A DNA stretch of 64,000 nucleotides from ZC4RG20 sp963782445 (GCA_963782445.1 CAWAJM010000001.1:3534001-3598000), one strand, 5' to 3'. Counted from the stretch's first letter, positions 38,480 to 47,778 are shown. The notes: generated from the letters alone by a model not told the origin. Numbers and translations are program-made.

Positions 38480-39535
38480 ATGCCGGAGCCCATCGATCGA
38501 CAAGTCGACGAATTGCTTTCCTTCGATCGAGGCGCGGAAGTCGCCAAGATCGTCGGCCGCATCCGTGAATTGCTGCGAACCCGACTGCACAAGCGCGGTC
38601 TCGTCATCGCCCTCTCCGGGGGCATCGACAGCTCCGTCTGCGCGGCGCTGGCCGTCGAGGCCGTCGGCCGCGACAAGGTGTTCGGCTTATCGATGCCCGA
38701 ACGCGATTCGTCGCCCGAGAGCCTGACCAAGGGCGAGCAGATCGCCGAGTTGCTCGGGATCGATTACCGCGTCGAGGACATTGCCCCGACACTCGAAGCC
38801 ATCGGCTGCTACCGCTGGCGCGACGAGGCGATCAGGACGGTTTTCCCCGCTTACACGTCGACATGGAAAAGTAAGATCGTCATCAGCGGCGGCACGGAGG
38901 GCCGGCTCAACCACTTCAAGCTCGTGATCGAGGACGATAGCGGCCGGCAGCGCGAGCAGCGCCTCGGATTGACGGAATATCTGCAGATCGTCGCAGCCAC
39001 GAATTTTAAGCAGCGCATCCGTAAGACGCTCGAGTTCTTCCATGCCGACCGGCTGAATTACGCAGTCGTCGGGACACCCAATCGTCTGGAATACGACCAA
39101 GGATTCTTCGTCAAGAACGGAGACGGCTCGGCCGATTTGAAACCCATCGCCCATCTGTATAAGAGCCAGGTGTACATGCTGGCGCGGCACCTCGGGCTGC
39201 CCGCAGCGATCTGCAACTCCACCCCCAGCGCAGACACCTACAGCCTCGCGCAGGGCCAGGACGAGTTCTATTTCGCCCTGCCTTACAAGGAGATGGACAT
39301 CGCCCTGTGGCACCACAACCGCGGCCTGCCGGCCGAAGCGCTGGCGCAGCGACTAGGGCTGGACGCCCACCAAGCGCAGATGGTCTATCGAGACATCGAG
39401 ACCAAGAGAAGAACGACGGCTTCGCTTCACTGGCCCGCGCTGCTCACGGAACCGGTAGCGGGCCCCATGAGCGCCGTGCCGACGAATCGAATCGATGCCT
39501 CGAGCCCACCGGGACGCGCACGTCCCGCCCCGTAA
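38480..39535 (+). CDS. NAD synthase-like (NadE) PP-loop amidating enzyme
   Basis: 351 residues. PP-loop ALSGGIDSSVCAALAVEA (about 44-61), conserved KLKQRIRK-type helix (TNFKQRIRKTLEFFHAD), VVGTPNRLEYDQGFFVKNGDG and LYKSQVYMLARHLG are as in ammonia-dependent NAD synthases. It lacks the N-terminal nitrilase/glutaminase domain, so it needs free or delivered ammonia. NadE paralogues of this type occur in polysaccharide gene clusters next to AsnB-like amidotransferases; it may amidate a sugar acid or work on NAD. The C-terminal 40 residues are Pro/Ala-rich and unconserved. A 39-base gap separates it from the methyltransferase gene. Confidence 0.85.
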   Translation: MPEPIDRQVDELLSFDRGAEVAKIVGRIRELLRTRLHKRGLVIALSGGIDSSVCAALAVEAVGRDKVFGLSMPERDSSPESLTKGEQIAELLGIDYRVEDIAPTLEAIGCYRWRDEAIRTVFPAYTSTWKSKIVISGGTEGRLNHFKLVIEDDSGRQREQRLGLTEYLQIVAATNFKQRIRKTLEFFHADRLNYAVVGTPNRLEYDQGFFVKNGDGSADLKPIAHLYKSQVYMLARHLGLPAAICNSTPSADTYSLAQGQDEFYFALPYKEMDIALWHHNRGLPAEALAQRLGLDAHQAQMVYRDIETKRRTTASLHWPALLTEPVAGPMSAVPTNRIDASSPPGRARPAP

Positions 39536-39577
39536 CCCTTGGGGCAGCTCCGAAACGGACCGCGCAATGGTCGCAGT

Positions 39578-39653
39578 TGGCGTCCCCACGGGGATTCGAA
39601 CCCCGGTTGCCGCCGTGAAAGGGCGGTGTCCTAGGCCTCTAGACGATGGGGAC
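39578..39653 (-). tRNA. tRNA-Glu (anticodon TTC)
   Basis: 76 bases including encoded CCA. Acceptor stem GTCCCCA pairs with TGGGGAC, the anticodon loop is CTTTCAC with TTC, and the T arm has GGTTCGAATCC. It is the complement of the given strand. Confidence 0.97.
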
Positions 39654-39707
39654 GTGAGGCAGTTGCGGCGCTAATAAACGCGAACGCCGGCGCGCGGCCG
39701 GCGAGGT

Positions 39708-39783
<76 letters not shown>

Positions 39784-40229
39784 ACGCCTGAGCCCGGGAA
39801 GTTTAGGGGGCCGCCCGGCACCGGTCAACCCGGCGCCGCGCTCCGCAGAGGGTCCGCTTTCGGGGCTCCGCCGCGCGCCGAGGATCGCGGGAACTCGCGG
39901 CCGCGGCCGTTCTCGATAAGGCTCTTGACGCGCACGCCGGGCCGCTCGTGTCGGCGGCGGCGCCGCTCCAGGCCCGGCGTGGCCCGCCCCCCTCGGAAAC
40001 CGCGCCGCCCGCCGCGGCGCGAACGCCGACTGAGCCCGTTAGCTTCCACATATAGAACAGATTGCGCTGCTTAATATCTTGCTGTTACGATATTTCCCAA
40101 ATCTTCGGATGCAAGCTCGCGCCCACTCCGTGATCGTCGGCTTCTCGCGTCTTCAAGCCGCTTCATCAATCGAGCGCCAAGGTGCCCGTCGAGACCGCTC
40201 GGGCCCGCTGGTCAAACGGAGAAGACATC
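39784..40229. other. Intergenic stretch with two promoter regions, no gene recognised
   Basis: 446 bases between the tRNA-Ala gene and the divergent envelope-protein gene. The left 270 bases are GC-rich; from about 40050 the sequence becomes A+T richer (TATAGAACAGATTGC..., TTAATATCTTGCTG), a likely promoter zone for either side. No repeat or tRNA is seen. Confidence 0.4.
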
Positions 40230-41081
40230 ATGTCCATTTCGCCGCGTTCGTGCTTTCGCTCCCCGCTCTACCGTGTGCTCCTCGCCGTTGCCGGGCTCGG
40301 GGCTTTCTCCTCCGGCCATGCGGCCGACGATCTGCCCAAGGTGCCGCTCGACGATCAACGCGCAAGCCTGCGCTTCGCGCCGTTCGTCGGCCTTGCCATC
40401 GACTCCTTCGCGGCCGGCAGCGTCGGCGACTATCTGAACGAGGAGGCATCCGGCGACGTCAAGGAAAGGGCTACGGCCGGATTCACGTTCGGTTACCGGC
40501 TCAAGGGCGATCCGGCCCATGCCGGCGGCCGGGATCGGCAGCTGTGGCTCTACGGCCTCGCGATCCACGGCGTGCGCAGCACCGACGTCGATTGCCGCGC
40601 GACGCCGAGCGTGCCCGTCTGCACACCGTTCTCGACCGAGCTGCAAAACCCGGAGGAACGCGGCCTGTACATTTTGCGCACGGCCACGACGCTCGAGGGA
40701 CACGCCGGTTTGCGCTGGGAGTTCAAGACGCTGCAGACCGGCGACGCGAACGCGGCCCGGGCCTACGTGAGCGGCCAATTGGGCTTCGTCTCCGTCGCCG
40801 GCGCCGGCAGCGACATTGCGGACGTGCACCAGCTGGCCGTCGGCGCCATCGTCACGCGCGGCGCCTTCGAGCATAGCTTTTTCGAGATCGGCTACGGGCG
40901 CAACGACCTCATGCTCCGCAACCCGACTCGCCGCCTCAAGGCCAACGCGCACGTCGAGCACGCGATGGGCAAGCGCAGCGGGTTCTACGTGTTCGCGCAC
41001 ATCGCGGTCGACGTCGATGGCGGCTCAGGGTCCGACAGCATTCAGAGCTACTTCGGCTTCATGTTTCCCCTTTCTCCTTAG
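40230..41081 (+). CDS. Hypothetical exported beta-rich (outer-membrane-like) protein
   Basis: 283 residues, family not recognised. Signal peptide 1-31 (SPLYRVLLAVAGLGAFSSGHAA). The rest alternates hydrophobic and polar residues with aromatic strand ends, typical of a small beta-barrel (RFAPFVGLAIDSFAAG, FTFGYRLKGDP, HAGLRWEFKTLQ, AYVSGQLGFVSVAG, FFEIGYGRNDLML, GFYVFAHIAVDVDGG, SYFGFMFPL ending in a hydrophobic terminal strand). Two Cys (about residues 125 and 132) may bond. GGAGA upstream of ATG 40230 supports the start. It precedes the patatin gene by nine bases, so they are probably co-transcribed. Confidence 0.75.
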   Translation: MSISPRSCFRSPLYRVLLAVAGLGAFSSGHAADDLPKVPLDDQRASLRFAPFVGLAIDSFAAGSVGDYLNEEASGDVKERATAGFTFGYRLKGDPAHAGGRDRQLWLYGLAIHGVRSTDVDCRATPSVPVCTPFSTELQNPEERGLYILRTATTLEGHAGLRWEFKTLQTGDANAARAYVSGQLGFVSVAGAGSDIADVHQLAVGAIVTRGAFEHSFFEIGYGRNDLMLRNPTRRLKANAHVEHAMGKRSGFYVFAHIAVDVDGGSGSDSIQSYFGFMFPLSP

Positions 41082-41090
41082 GTAATCGCC

Positions 41091-43412
41091 ATGGCCGCCA
41101 AAGCGATCGCTACCACGAACGGGCTGAGCCGGTTAGGTCAGTTCCTGCGCCAGCTCGGCCAATCCCTGCTCCTCGTTCGCTTCAGCCTGCTGACGGTCTT
41201 CATCGTCTGGGTCACCGTGCTCGGCGTTCAGCAGTGCGAAGACCTGTTCGTCGCGCTGGCCGAGGACTTCCCGCGGCAGGGTAGCGACGTCTGGCGCATC
41301 GTCGCGCTCGCGCTCACGGCCCTGCTTTGCGGCCTCATGGTGTGGTATGGCGCGCGCACCATGCAGCGGTTTCGCTTTCTCGGGCTCGCGGCCTCGCACT
41401 CCGGGGTGTTGCCGGGGCTCAAGCGCTGGCTGCCCCGCGCCCTCGGCGCCTCCATTCCTTTCGTCGTCGCCCTCGGGTTTCGCCCGTGGCCGTGGCCACC
41501 CGCGACCGCTTCCGGGCTCACGGGGTCGCGCGTCGTGCTCTGCGCGTTGTTTCTGACGGAGACGGCGGCGCTGTTCGCATTCGTGACGGCGCGGCGATGG
41601 ATCGCGCAACGACGTGCATGGCCCTGGCTCGCCGTGAACTACGACGCGCTCTCCAAGGACCTGCCGGATTGGCGCGCCGCGGGCCCGGCGGCGCGGCGAG
41701 TGTTCGTCGGGCTGCTGTGCCTCAACTTCGTCTCGATGGCCGCGTTCATCGTCTTCGGCTACTGGCTCTCCCTGGCCATGGGCGGCCTTGCCATTCTGCT
41801 GCTCGCACTGACGCTGATCACGGGCGTCGGCAGCGTTCTGACTTACTTCGGCAGCCGCTACCGCGTCCCCATGCTGACGGGCCTGGCCGGGCTCGCGCTG
41901 GTGGCCTCGATCTGGAACGACAATCACGCCGTCCGCACGGTCCCGCGGTCCACCGCCCCCGCAAGGATGCCGGCCGCGCTCGGCGCGGCCAGCGTCGGCG
42001 ACTATTTCGAGGGCTGGCTGCGCGCACTGCCCGACGCCGCGGCCGGCCCGGTGGACGCCCGCCCGATCCCCGTATTCCTCGTCTCCGCCGAGGGCGGCGG
42101 AATCCGTGCCGCCTACTGGACGGCCGTCGTGCTCGGCGCGCTGCAAGACCGGCTGGCTTGCGAGGGCCTCGACTTCTCCCGCAACGTCTTCTCGATCAGC
42201 GCCGTGTCGGGCGGCAGCCTCGGCGCCGCGACGTTCGTAGCGAACCTCGGCGCCGGCCCGAAGCCGGCCGTAGCGCGGCCCCAGCACATCGCGAGCGCCC
42301 CGGCCCCGGCCGGCCGGGCCGACTCGAGAACGGCTTCCCGCGTGCCTTGCCCGGACCCGGGCGCTGGGCCCATCGCGTCGCGTTCGCGCGCCATGCTCGG
42401 CAGCGACTTCCTCTCGCCGACCATCGGCGCCGCGCTGTTCCCGGATCTACTGCAGCGCTTCTGGCCCTTTCCCTGGTTCCCGGATCGCGCCGCGGCGCTG
42501 GAGCATGCATGGGAACGCGCCTGGCGCGACGCCCAGCCCGCCGACGACTCGGGGCCGGACCCGTTCGAGCAACCATTCGATGCGCTGTGGTCCGGTGCGC
42601 CTTACGCGCGGCCTTTGCTGTTCCTCAACAGCACGGTCGTGGAGACGGGCCAGCGCGCGCTCGTCGAGCCGCTGTTCGCGTTGGCCCCACTGGGCGAGCT
42701 CCTCGGCAGCCCGTGCCGCAGGGTGGCACCGGCCCGGGCCGGATTCGCGGACGCCGTGCTCGTGCGGGACCTGGCGCCCAACGCCTACCCGCTCAGCGCC
42801 GCCGTGCACCTGAGCGCCCGCTTCACGTACGTGAGCCCGGCCGGGCGCATCGATATCGCGCCCCGGGACGTCTCCGCGGGCGGCTGCGCGACGCAGCCGA
42901 AGCCGAAGCTGCCCAAGAGCGTGCACCTCGTCGACGGCGGCTACTTCGACAATTCGGGCGCCGTGACCTCGCAGGAGATTCTCGTCGCGCTCCGGCGGCG
43001 ACTGCAAGCGCTGCGCAAGACCGATCCGGCGCTCGCCCAACGGGCGCAGCTCATCGCGATCCACATCACGAACGAGCCGACGCCGTCCGACGGCGCCGAG
43101 CGCTTGAATGGTCAAGGGCTGCATCGGGGCTGGGCGCCCGAGCTCACGTCGCCGGTTACGGCCCTGCTCAACACGCGGTCCGCGCGCGGCTATCAGGCCC
43201 GCGAAGCCCTGCGGCAGAACGTCACCGGCGACGGCGGCGACGCCTACTTCTTCACCTTGGGCCGCAAGCTCGGGCAGATCCCACTCGGCTGGGCGCTTTC
43301 GCGCGCGACCCAGGATCGCATAGGGGTCCAGGCCGTCGAGGCGAATCGAGCCAAGCTCGAGCGAGTCGTCGCGGCCATGGAATGCTATGGCCGCGGCACG
43401 GGCTGCCGCTGA
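41091..43412 (+). CDS. Membrane-anchored patatin-like phospholipase
   Basis: 773 residues. N-terminal half (about 1-290) has roughly six or seven hydrophobic segments. The C-terminal half carries a patatin fold: oxyanion-hole VSAEGGGIRAAYW, nucleophile Ser373 in SAVSGGSLGA, and the dyad Asp615 in LVDGGYFDNSGA. Such enzymes hydrolyse acyl chains from phospholipids or related lipids; the anchor puts it in the inner membrane. The second half of the catalytic domain has a 60-residue Pro/Arg/Ala-rich insert after the nucleophile (about 385-440). It likely shares an mRNA with the preceding exported protein. Confidence 0.88.
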   Translation: MAAKAIATTNGLSRLGQFLRQLGQSLLLVRFSLLTVFIVWVTVLGVQQCEDLFVALAEDFPRQGSDVWRIVALALTALLCGLMVWYGARTMQRFRFLGLAASHSGVLPGLKRWLPRALGASIPFVVALGFRPWPWPPATASGLTGSRVVLCALFLTETAALFAFVTARRWIAQRRAWPWLAVNYDALSKDLPDWRAAGPAARRVFVGLLCLNFVSMAAFIVFGYWLSLAMGGLAILLLALTLITGVGSVLTYFGSRYRVPMLTGLAGLALVASIWNDNHAVRTVPRSTAPARMPAALGAASVGDYFEGWLRALPDAAAGPVDARPIPVFLVSAEGGGIRAAYWTAVVLGALQDRLACEGLDFSRNVFSISAVSGGSLGAATFVANLGAGPKPAVARPQHIASAPAPAGRADSRTASRVPCPDPGAGPIASRSRAMLGSDFLSPTIGAALFPDLLQRFWPFPWFPDRAAALEHAWERAWRDAQPADDSGPDPFEQPFDALWSGAPYARPLLFLNSTVVETGQRALVEPLFALAPLGELLGSPCRRVAPARAGFADAVLVRDLAPNAYPLSAAVHLSARFTYVSPAGRIDIAPRDVSAGGCATQPKPKLPKSVHLVDGGYFDNSGAVTSQEILVALRRRLQALRKTDPALAQRAQLIAIHITNEPTPSDGAERLNGQGLHRGWAPELTSPVTALLNTRSARGYQAREALRQNVTGDGGDAYFFTLGRKLGQIPLGWALSRATQDRIGVQAVEANRAKLERVVAAMECYGRGTGCR

Positions 43413-43486
43413 GCGAACGCAGGGAAGACGTGATGCAGCGCCTCGGGAGACGCAACGCTCCCCGTGGCTGAACCGAAGTCGCCTCC

Positions 43487-43512
43487 AAAGAAAAACCGGG
43501 CAGTGCCCGGTT
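43487..43512 (-). terminator. Rho-independent terminator of the PEP-CTERM gene
   Basis: On the minus strand AACCGGGCA, one-base loop region, TGCCCGGTT, followed by TTTCTTT. It lies about 40 bases after the stop codon at 43552. Confidence 0.75.
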
Positions 43513-43551
43513 CCTCTCTGGGCCCATGAAGGCCCGGCACGCGAGGAGCGA

Positions 43552-44196
43552 CTACTCCGCGACTTTCCGCCGCGTCACGAATCCGAGCGCCAGCAGACCG
43601 GCGCCCAGCAGGCTCAGCAACCCGGGCTCCGGCACGCGCGCGAAGGCATGATTGTCCGACTCGAACGCGTACTGAGTCGTGTTGATGATCACCTCGTCGA
43701 ACGTGTCGCTGCCGAAGAAAAAGTTGACGTAGCGGTTCGATCCCGTCGCCGTCTGGTCGCCGAGCGCCGCACCGGCGGCGATCACATCCGCGCCCGTCAC
43801 CGAGGCGACCAGCGACCCGCCGTCGTAGAAGGACAACGTGTTGTAGTTGTCCATCGAACCCCAATACAGGCCGAAGTAGTTGTACGCTCCCGGCAGGATC
43901 GTCTCGAGGCCGGATGGGCTGTTTAGGGCGACTGTCAAATAGTCCGTCGAATCGCCCGCCGGGGCCGCGTACTGCCCGGAAACGGAGCCCGAGACCACGC
44001 CGCCCGCGCCGGAGTAGAAGGCGGGCGCGGCGCCGCTGTTGAAATCGACGACCATGGCGCCGCTGATGGAGGTCGTCAGGCCGCTGCCGTCGCCGGCGGC
44101 CGTGCCGCCGAAGGTGATGATTGGCGTGGCATGAGCGGCGGAGGCCATGGCCAAGACCGCGAGCGATGCCCCAATCGATGCGAGCTGTTTCTTCAT
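43552..44196 (-). CDS. PEP-CTERM sorting domain protein
   Basis: 214 residues. Signal peptide MKKQLASIGASLAVLAMASAAHA at the N-terminus; a single beta-rich, Gly/Ser/Tyr-rich mature domain with no Cys (PAFYSGAGGVVSGSVSG, YNYFGLYWGSMDNYNTLSFYDG, DTFDEVIINTTQYAFES); and the C-terminal signal VPEPGLLSLLGAGLLALGF with RRKVAE. It should be exported, processed by an exosortase (not in this window) and released to or anchored at the cell surface, usually with exopolysaccharide. Controlled by a sigma-54 promoter and a candidate PrsR box. Confidence 0.93.
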   Translation of the reverse strand: MKKQLASIGASLAVLAMASAAHATPIITFGGTAAGDGSGLTTSISGAMVVDFNSGAAPAFYSGAGGVVSGSVSGQYAAPAGDSTDYLTVALNSPSGLETILPGAYNYFGLYWGSMDNYNTLSFYDGGSLVASVTGADVIAAGAALGDQTATGSNRYVNFFFGSDTFDEVIINTTQYAFESDNHAFARVPEPGLLSLLGAGLLALGFVTRRKVAE

Positions 44197-44245
44197 ATGG
44201 CGGAACCTTATCTGTTTCGAATTCTGGACAGCTGGTTCCCGTAAT

Positions 44246-44260
44246 GCAGTATTTGTGCCA
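44246..44260 (-). promoter_or_regulatory. Sigma-54 (-24/-12) promoter
   Basis: On the minus strand TGGCAC, AAATA, CTGC, with GG and GC ten bases apart; one mismatch (C for T) in the -12 element. It lies 49 bases upstream of the ATG at 44196. Confidence 0.7.
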
Positions 44261-44311
44261 GATCACAAGTCCCGGATTTTGGAGTATTTCTTGTACGGGC
44301 CTGGCAGCGGC

Positions 44312-44327
44312 TGTCAAGTTTCCCGAC
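44312..44327 (-). promoter_or_regulatory. Candidate PrsR activator box
   Basis: Reads GTCGGGAAACTTGACA on the minus strand, 51 bases upstream of the sigma-54 promoter, and differs from the box at 31093-31108 at two of 16 positions. Confidence 0.6.
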
Positions 44328-44348
44328 GCGCCGGCCCCGGAGCGGCGC

Positions 44349-45143
44349 TCAAATGCCGGCGTACCACGCGTAACCGCGGTCTTCGTAGCTCCCCCCCTTG
44401 CCGCCGATAGCCGCGAAATCGTCGACAATCTCGATGCGCATCAGGTACTTGGCCATCTTGTAGCCGAGCTGCCGCTCGATCCGCACGCGCAGCGGCGCGC
44501 CATTCGCGACGGGCAGGGGAGCGTCGTTGAGCGCATAGGCCAGGATCGTCTGCGGATGCAGCGCTTCGTCCATGCCAATGCTTTCGTAGTAGCGCTCGCC
44601 CGGGCGGTAGCGCGTATCCGCGCAGCGGAAGACGACGTAGCGTGCGGACGGCAGGGGCTCGACCGCTGCCAGAACCGCCGCCAGCGGCACGCCGGTCCAC
44701 TTGCCGATCGCGCTCCAGCCATCGACGCAGTCGTGGCGAGTGATCTGCGTTCGCGACGGCAATGACCGGAGCTCGCCCAATGAATATTTCCTCGGCTTCG
44801 CGACCCGGCCCGCGATCTCGAGCCGCCAGTCGGCGAACCCGCTTGCCGCGAGACGCTGGTAATCGGCATCCACAGGGTTCGTCGTACCACTGCCCGGAAA
44901 CGTCGGCGAAAGCTCCGCCTCTGCGAATTCCTGCGCCATGGCCTTTCGCCCGGACAGCGTGCGTTGAAGCCCGCTGTTGAGGCGCTCGGCCGAATCGAGC
45001 AAGCCGACGAAGGCCGGCGTGCTCGACAGTCGGTCGCAGCCGGCCACGAGCGACGCCGCGGCAGCGGCCAGGCCGCCGAGCACGAGGCGCCGGCCGACGC
45101 GCGCCGGCTCGGAAGGCGCTGCGACCGCCATACGCCTCTTCAT
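44349..45143 (-). CDS. YedY/sulfite oxidase-type molybdopterin protein
   Basis: 264 residues. N-terminus has a twin Arg (GRRLVLGGLAAAAASLVAGC) that combines a Tat-like signal with a lipobox ending at Cys, so it is probably exported folded and may be lipid-anchored. The oxidoreductase core includes the presumed molybdenum-ligand Cys in ITRHDCVDGWSAIGKWTGVPL and the YESIGMDEALHPQTILAYALND segment. Reduces or oxidises small substrates through a molybdopterin without nucleotide. Its start overlaps the cytochrome b gene's stop by four bases, so the two form a redox pair, the cytochrome linking it to the quinone pool. Confidence 0.9.
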   Translation of the reverse strand: MKRRMAVAAPSEPARVGRRLVLGGLAAAAASLVAGCDRLSSTPAFVGLLDSAERLNSGLQRTLSGRKAMAQEFAEAELSPTFPGSGTTNPVDADYQRLAASGFADWRLEIAGRVAKPRKYSLGELRSLPSRTQITRHDCVDGWSAIGKWTGVPLAAVLAAVEPLPSARYVVFRCADTRYRPGERYYESIGMDEALHPQTILAYALNDAPLPVANGAPLRVRIERQLGYKMAKYLMRIEIVDDFAAIGGKGGSYEDRGYAWYAGI

Positions 45144-46072
45144 GCGCCCTCCTCGCGTTCGTCCCCGGCAGCCGACGGCCGTGCCACGCCTTCCGGCGGG
45201 CCCTTCTCGGCCTCCGAGTCGTCCTCGATGCGGAAATTGCCCGTAATCATCGAACGCAGGTTGTTGAAAAGGCCCGTGACGAGGACCTCGAACACGTGCA
45301 CGAGCACGAACAGCACGATGAGCCCGGCGCCCAGGAAGTGCAGCGTCCGTGCACTCTGGCGGCCGCCGAGCCAATCGACCCAGCCCGGCCACAGCGCATC
45401 GAGCCTGGGCGACATGGCCAGCCCCATCAGCACCATACCGGGCAGCAGCCCGAAGGCGACCGCGAGATAAGCGAGCTTCTGCAGCACGTTGTAGTGGCGC
45501 GCCTGTTCACCCTTGGCCCGACGCAGCCGCAGATGATCCACGACGCTCCGCCAAAGCCCGCGCAGATCGCCGCGCGTCGGCAGCAGATCGCGGCGCAGAC
45601 GTCCCGTCGCGGCCGCATGGGCGACGTAGGCGAAGCCGGCGAGCACGAAGATCCAGGCGAAGAAAAAGTGCCAGCGCCGTGCGAGCGCCACGCTGCGCCC
45701 GCTCGGAATCGTCATCCATTCCGGAAAGGCGCGTGCTTCCATGCCGTGCGAATGGGTCATCGACGCGCCGAGCAGGCCCGTAGTATCGAAGCTATGGCCG
45801 GCGATGCGGGTGATGCCGCGCAGCGAGCCGCCGGGGCCGCGGACGGAGGTAATCTCGATGAACGGCGCCGCGCCCGTGTATGACGACTTGCCCCAATTCA
45901 GGGCGCTGTGGGCGTCGAAAATCTGCAGCCCGCTCAGCAGGAGCACGGCCAGCGTTGCGGCCAGCGTCCAGTGCAGGACGCGCACGCACAGTCCGTGGCG
46001 TCGGTAGACGTGGGAACGCTTGGCGCGTCCGGTCCGAACGCCCGGAGCCCGCGCATTTCTCTCGGTCGTCAT
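45140..46072 (-). CDS. Cytochrome b561-type membrane subunit
   Basis: 310 residues, about four to five membrane helices with histidines placed for b-type hemes: RVLHWTLAATLAVLLLSGLQ, RRWHFFFAWIFVLAGFAYVAHA, and ARTLHFLGAGLIVLFVLVHVFEV. It resembles thiosulfate/formate-type cytochrome b subunits. It is translationally coupled to the YedY-like protein gene just downstream, the likely electron partner. ATG 46072 removes a non-conserved upstream extension. C-terminus is acidic and cytoplasmic. Confidence 0.88.
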   Translation of the reverse strand: MTTERNARAPGVRTGRAKRSHVYRRHGLCVRVLHWTLAATLAVLLLSGLQIFDAHSALNWGKSSYTGAAPFIEITSVRGPGGSLRGITRIAGHSFDTTGLLGASMTHSHGMEARAFPEWMTIPSGRSVALARRWHFFFAWIFVLAGFAYVAHAAATGRLRRDLLPTRGDLRGLWRSVVDHLRLRRAKGEQARHYNVLQKLAYLAVAFGLLPGMVLMGLAMSPRLDALWPGWVDWLGGRQSARTLHFLGAGLIVLFVLVHVFEVLVTGLFNNLRSMITGNFRIEDDSEAEKGPPEGVARPSAAGDEREEGA

Positions 46073-46255
46073 CCCGATCAACGATAGCGACGACGACGCC
46101 ACTCGCGCAAGCACTCCCGATCACGCCGCGCCGAATCGGACCCGCGCATCCGAGCGGCTAGGGAATGTCTGCGAAAGGCGACGCAAAACATACTGTTACA
46201 CGCAGCGCGGTTGCGTCACAATGCGCCGACGCATTCATGCCACCCGGAGGCCCCA

Positions 46256-47578
46256 ATGCTCCGCGTCTCGATATTTCTTGCACTCGCAAGCATCGCCCTT
46301 CCGGCCGCGGCCACCACAGTCGAAATCGCGCCCGGCGATGACGTGCGCGCGGCCATCGCCGCCCTGAATCCCGGCGACGAGCTGGTCCTCGACGGCGGCG
46401 TCTACGACTTCGACTCGCGCTTCAATATTCAGGTCGTCGGCACGGCGGACAAACCCATTTCGATTCGCGGCCAGGACGGCGCCGACGTGCTGATCCGCAT
46501 GAACACGAGCAGCCAGAACGTGCTCGAGGTGCAGAACTCGGACTACCTGACGCTGAGCCATCTGCGCTTCACGGGCGGCTCGCACGGCATCCGGCTCATG
46601 AGCTCGAGCCATATCACCATCGAGGACAACGAGATCTTCGCCATCGGCGACGTCGGCATCTCCGCGAACTCCGGCGGCACCTACGAAGGGCTCGTGATAC
46701 GCCGCAACCACATTCACGACACGAGCGACACCGGCGAAGGCATGTATCTCGGCTGCAACTACGATGCCTGCCGCGTCATGCACAGCGTCATCGAAGACAA
46801 CTACGTCCACGACACGAACGGGGCGGGCGTCTCCCAGGGCGACGGCATCGAGCTCAAGGAAGGCAGCGCCGGCAACGTGATTCGGGACAACGTGATCCAC
46901 GACACCGGCTACCCAGGCATCATCACGTACAGCACGATGGGCAACGGGGCCGCCAACGTCATCGAAGGCAACGTGATCTGGAACACGAACGACAACGGGA
47001 TTCAGTCGGCGGCGGACGCCATCATCCGCAACAACATCGTCCTCGGCGCGCCGATCGCGCTGCAGACGCACCAGTCGGGCAGCCCGTCCAACCAGATGGT
47101 CGTTCATAACACCGTGATCACGGAGGGGGACGGCATCGACGTGCGCGACGTCGTCGGGCCCGTGGTCGTCGCGAACAACGCCGTCTATTCGCAGAGCGGC
47201 ACGGCCATCCGGCTCATCAGCGGCGACACGAGCCAAGTGACCGTCGCGGGCAACGTGGGCCACGGCGGGATCTCGGGCACGAGCCAGGGCTACAAGGAGG
47301 GCGACGGCATCGCGTCCGACTTCGTGAGCGGGCACTACGGCGGGGCGCCGCCGATCGATGTGTTTCCGAAGGCGGGCAGCGCGCTGATCGGCGCGGCGGA
47401 TCAGGCCTACGTCCCGGCCCTGGACTTCAATGGCACAGCCCGAAACGGCGCACGCGACGCGGGCGCCTATAAATTCGACTCCGCCGGAAACCCAGGGTGG
47501 ACCTTGCAGGCGGGCTTCAAGTCGATCTCCGGCATCCAAGCCCCGCCCGAGCCCCCCTCCGACCTCACCATTAACTGA
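46256..47578 (+). CDS. Secreted right-handed parallel beta-helix protein
   Basis: 440 residues. Signal peptide MLRVSIFLALASIALPAAAT. The body is a series of short turns typical of pectate-lyase/chondroitinase-like beta-helices: GVYDFDSRFNIQVVGTADKP, ISIRGQDGADVLIR, HITIEDNEIFAIGDVGISANS, VIEDNYVHDTNG, VIRDNVIHDTGYPGI, VIEGNVIWNTNDNGI, IIRNNIVLGAP. It may be a polysaccharide lyase or epimerase, but I see no assignable catalytic set. GGAGG lies seven bases before ATG 46256. Confidence 0.9.
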   Translation: MLRVSIFLALASIALPAAATTVEIAPGDDVRAAIAALNPGDELVLDGGVYDFDSRFNIQVVGTADKPISIRGQDGADVLIRMNTSSQNVLEVQNSDYLTLSHLRFTGGSHGIRLMSSSHITIEDNEIFAIGDVGISANSGGTYEGLVIRRNHIHDTSDTGEGMYLGCNYDACRVMHSVIEDNYVHDTNGAGVSQGDGIELKEGSAGNVIRDNVIHDTGYPGIITYSTMGNGAANVIEGNVIWNTNDNGIQSAADAIIRNNIVLGAPIALQTHQSGSPSNQMVVHNTVITEGDGIDVRDVVGPVVVANNAVYSQSGTAIRLISGDTSQVTVAGNVGHGGISGTSQGYKEGDGIASDFVSGHYGGAPPIDVFPKAGSALIGAADQAYVPALDFNGTARNGARDAGAYKFDSAGNPGWTLQAGFKSISGIQAPPEPPSDLTIN

Positions 47579-47778
47579 TTCATAAATCTCGAATCGAGCC
47601 GAAGACAAGACGCGCAGCGCAATCGCGGACCGCTGAGCGCCGTTGCGAGCGAGGTGAACGCGGTCACAAGACCGCAAAGCCGGCATGGAACAGGCGCGCG
47701 CGGCTGTGGCACACTCCGCGCATTCGCGCGACGGTTCCGCCCGGGCGCGGTTCACCGCATCGGCCTAGAGGAAATGCA

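Noticed and set aside
39803..40051. Small frames between tRNA-Ala and the exported protein
   Set aside because: Compositionally arginine/alanine-rich, no ribosome-binding site, no homology that I recognise.
47706..47720. TGGCAC-ACTCC-GCGC upstream of the second carrier protein as a sigma-54 promoter
   Set aside because: The -12 element lacks both T residues; the resemblance is likely chance.
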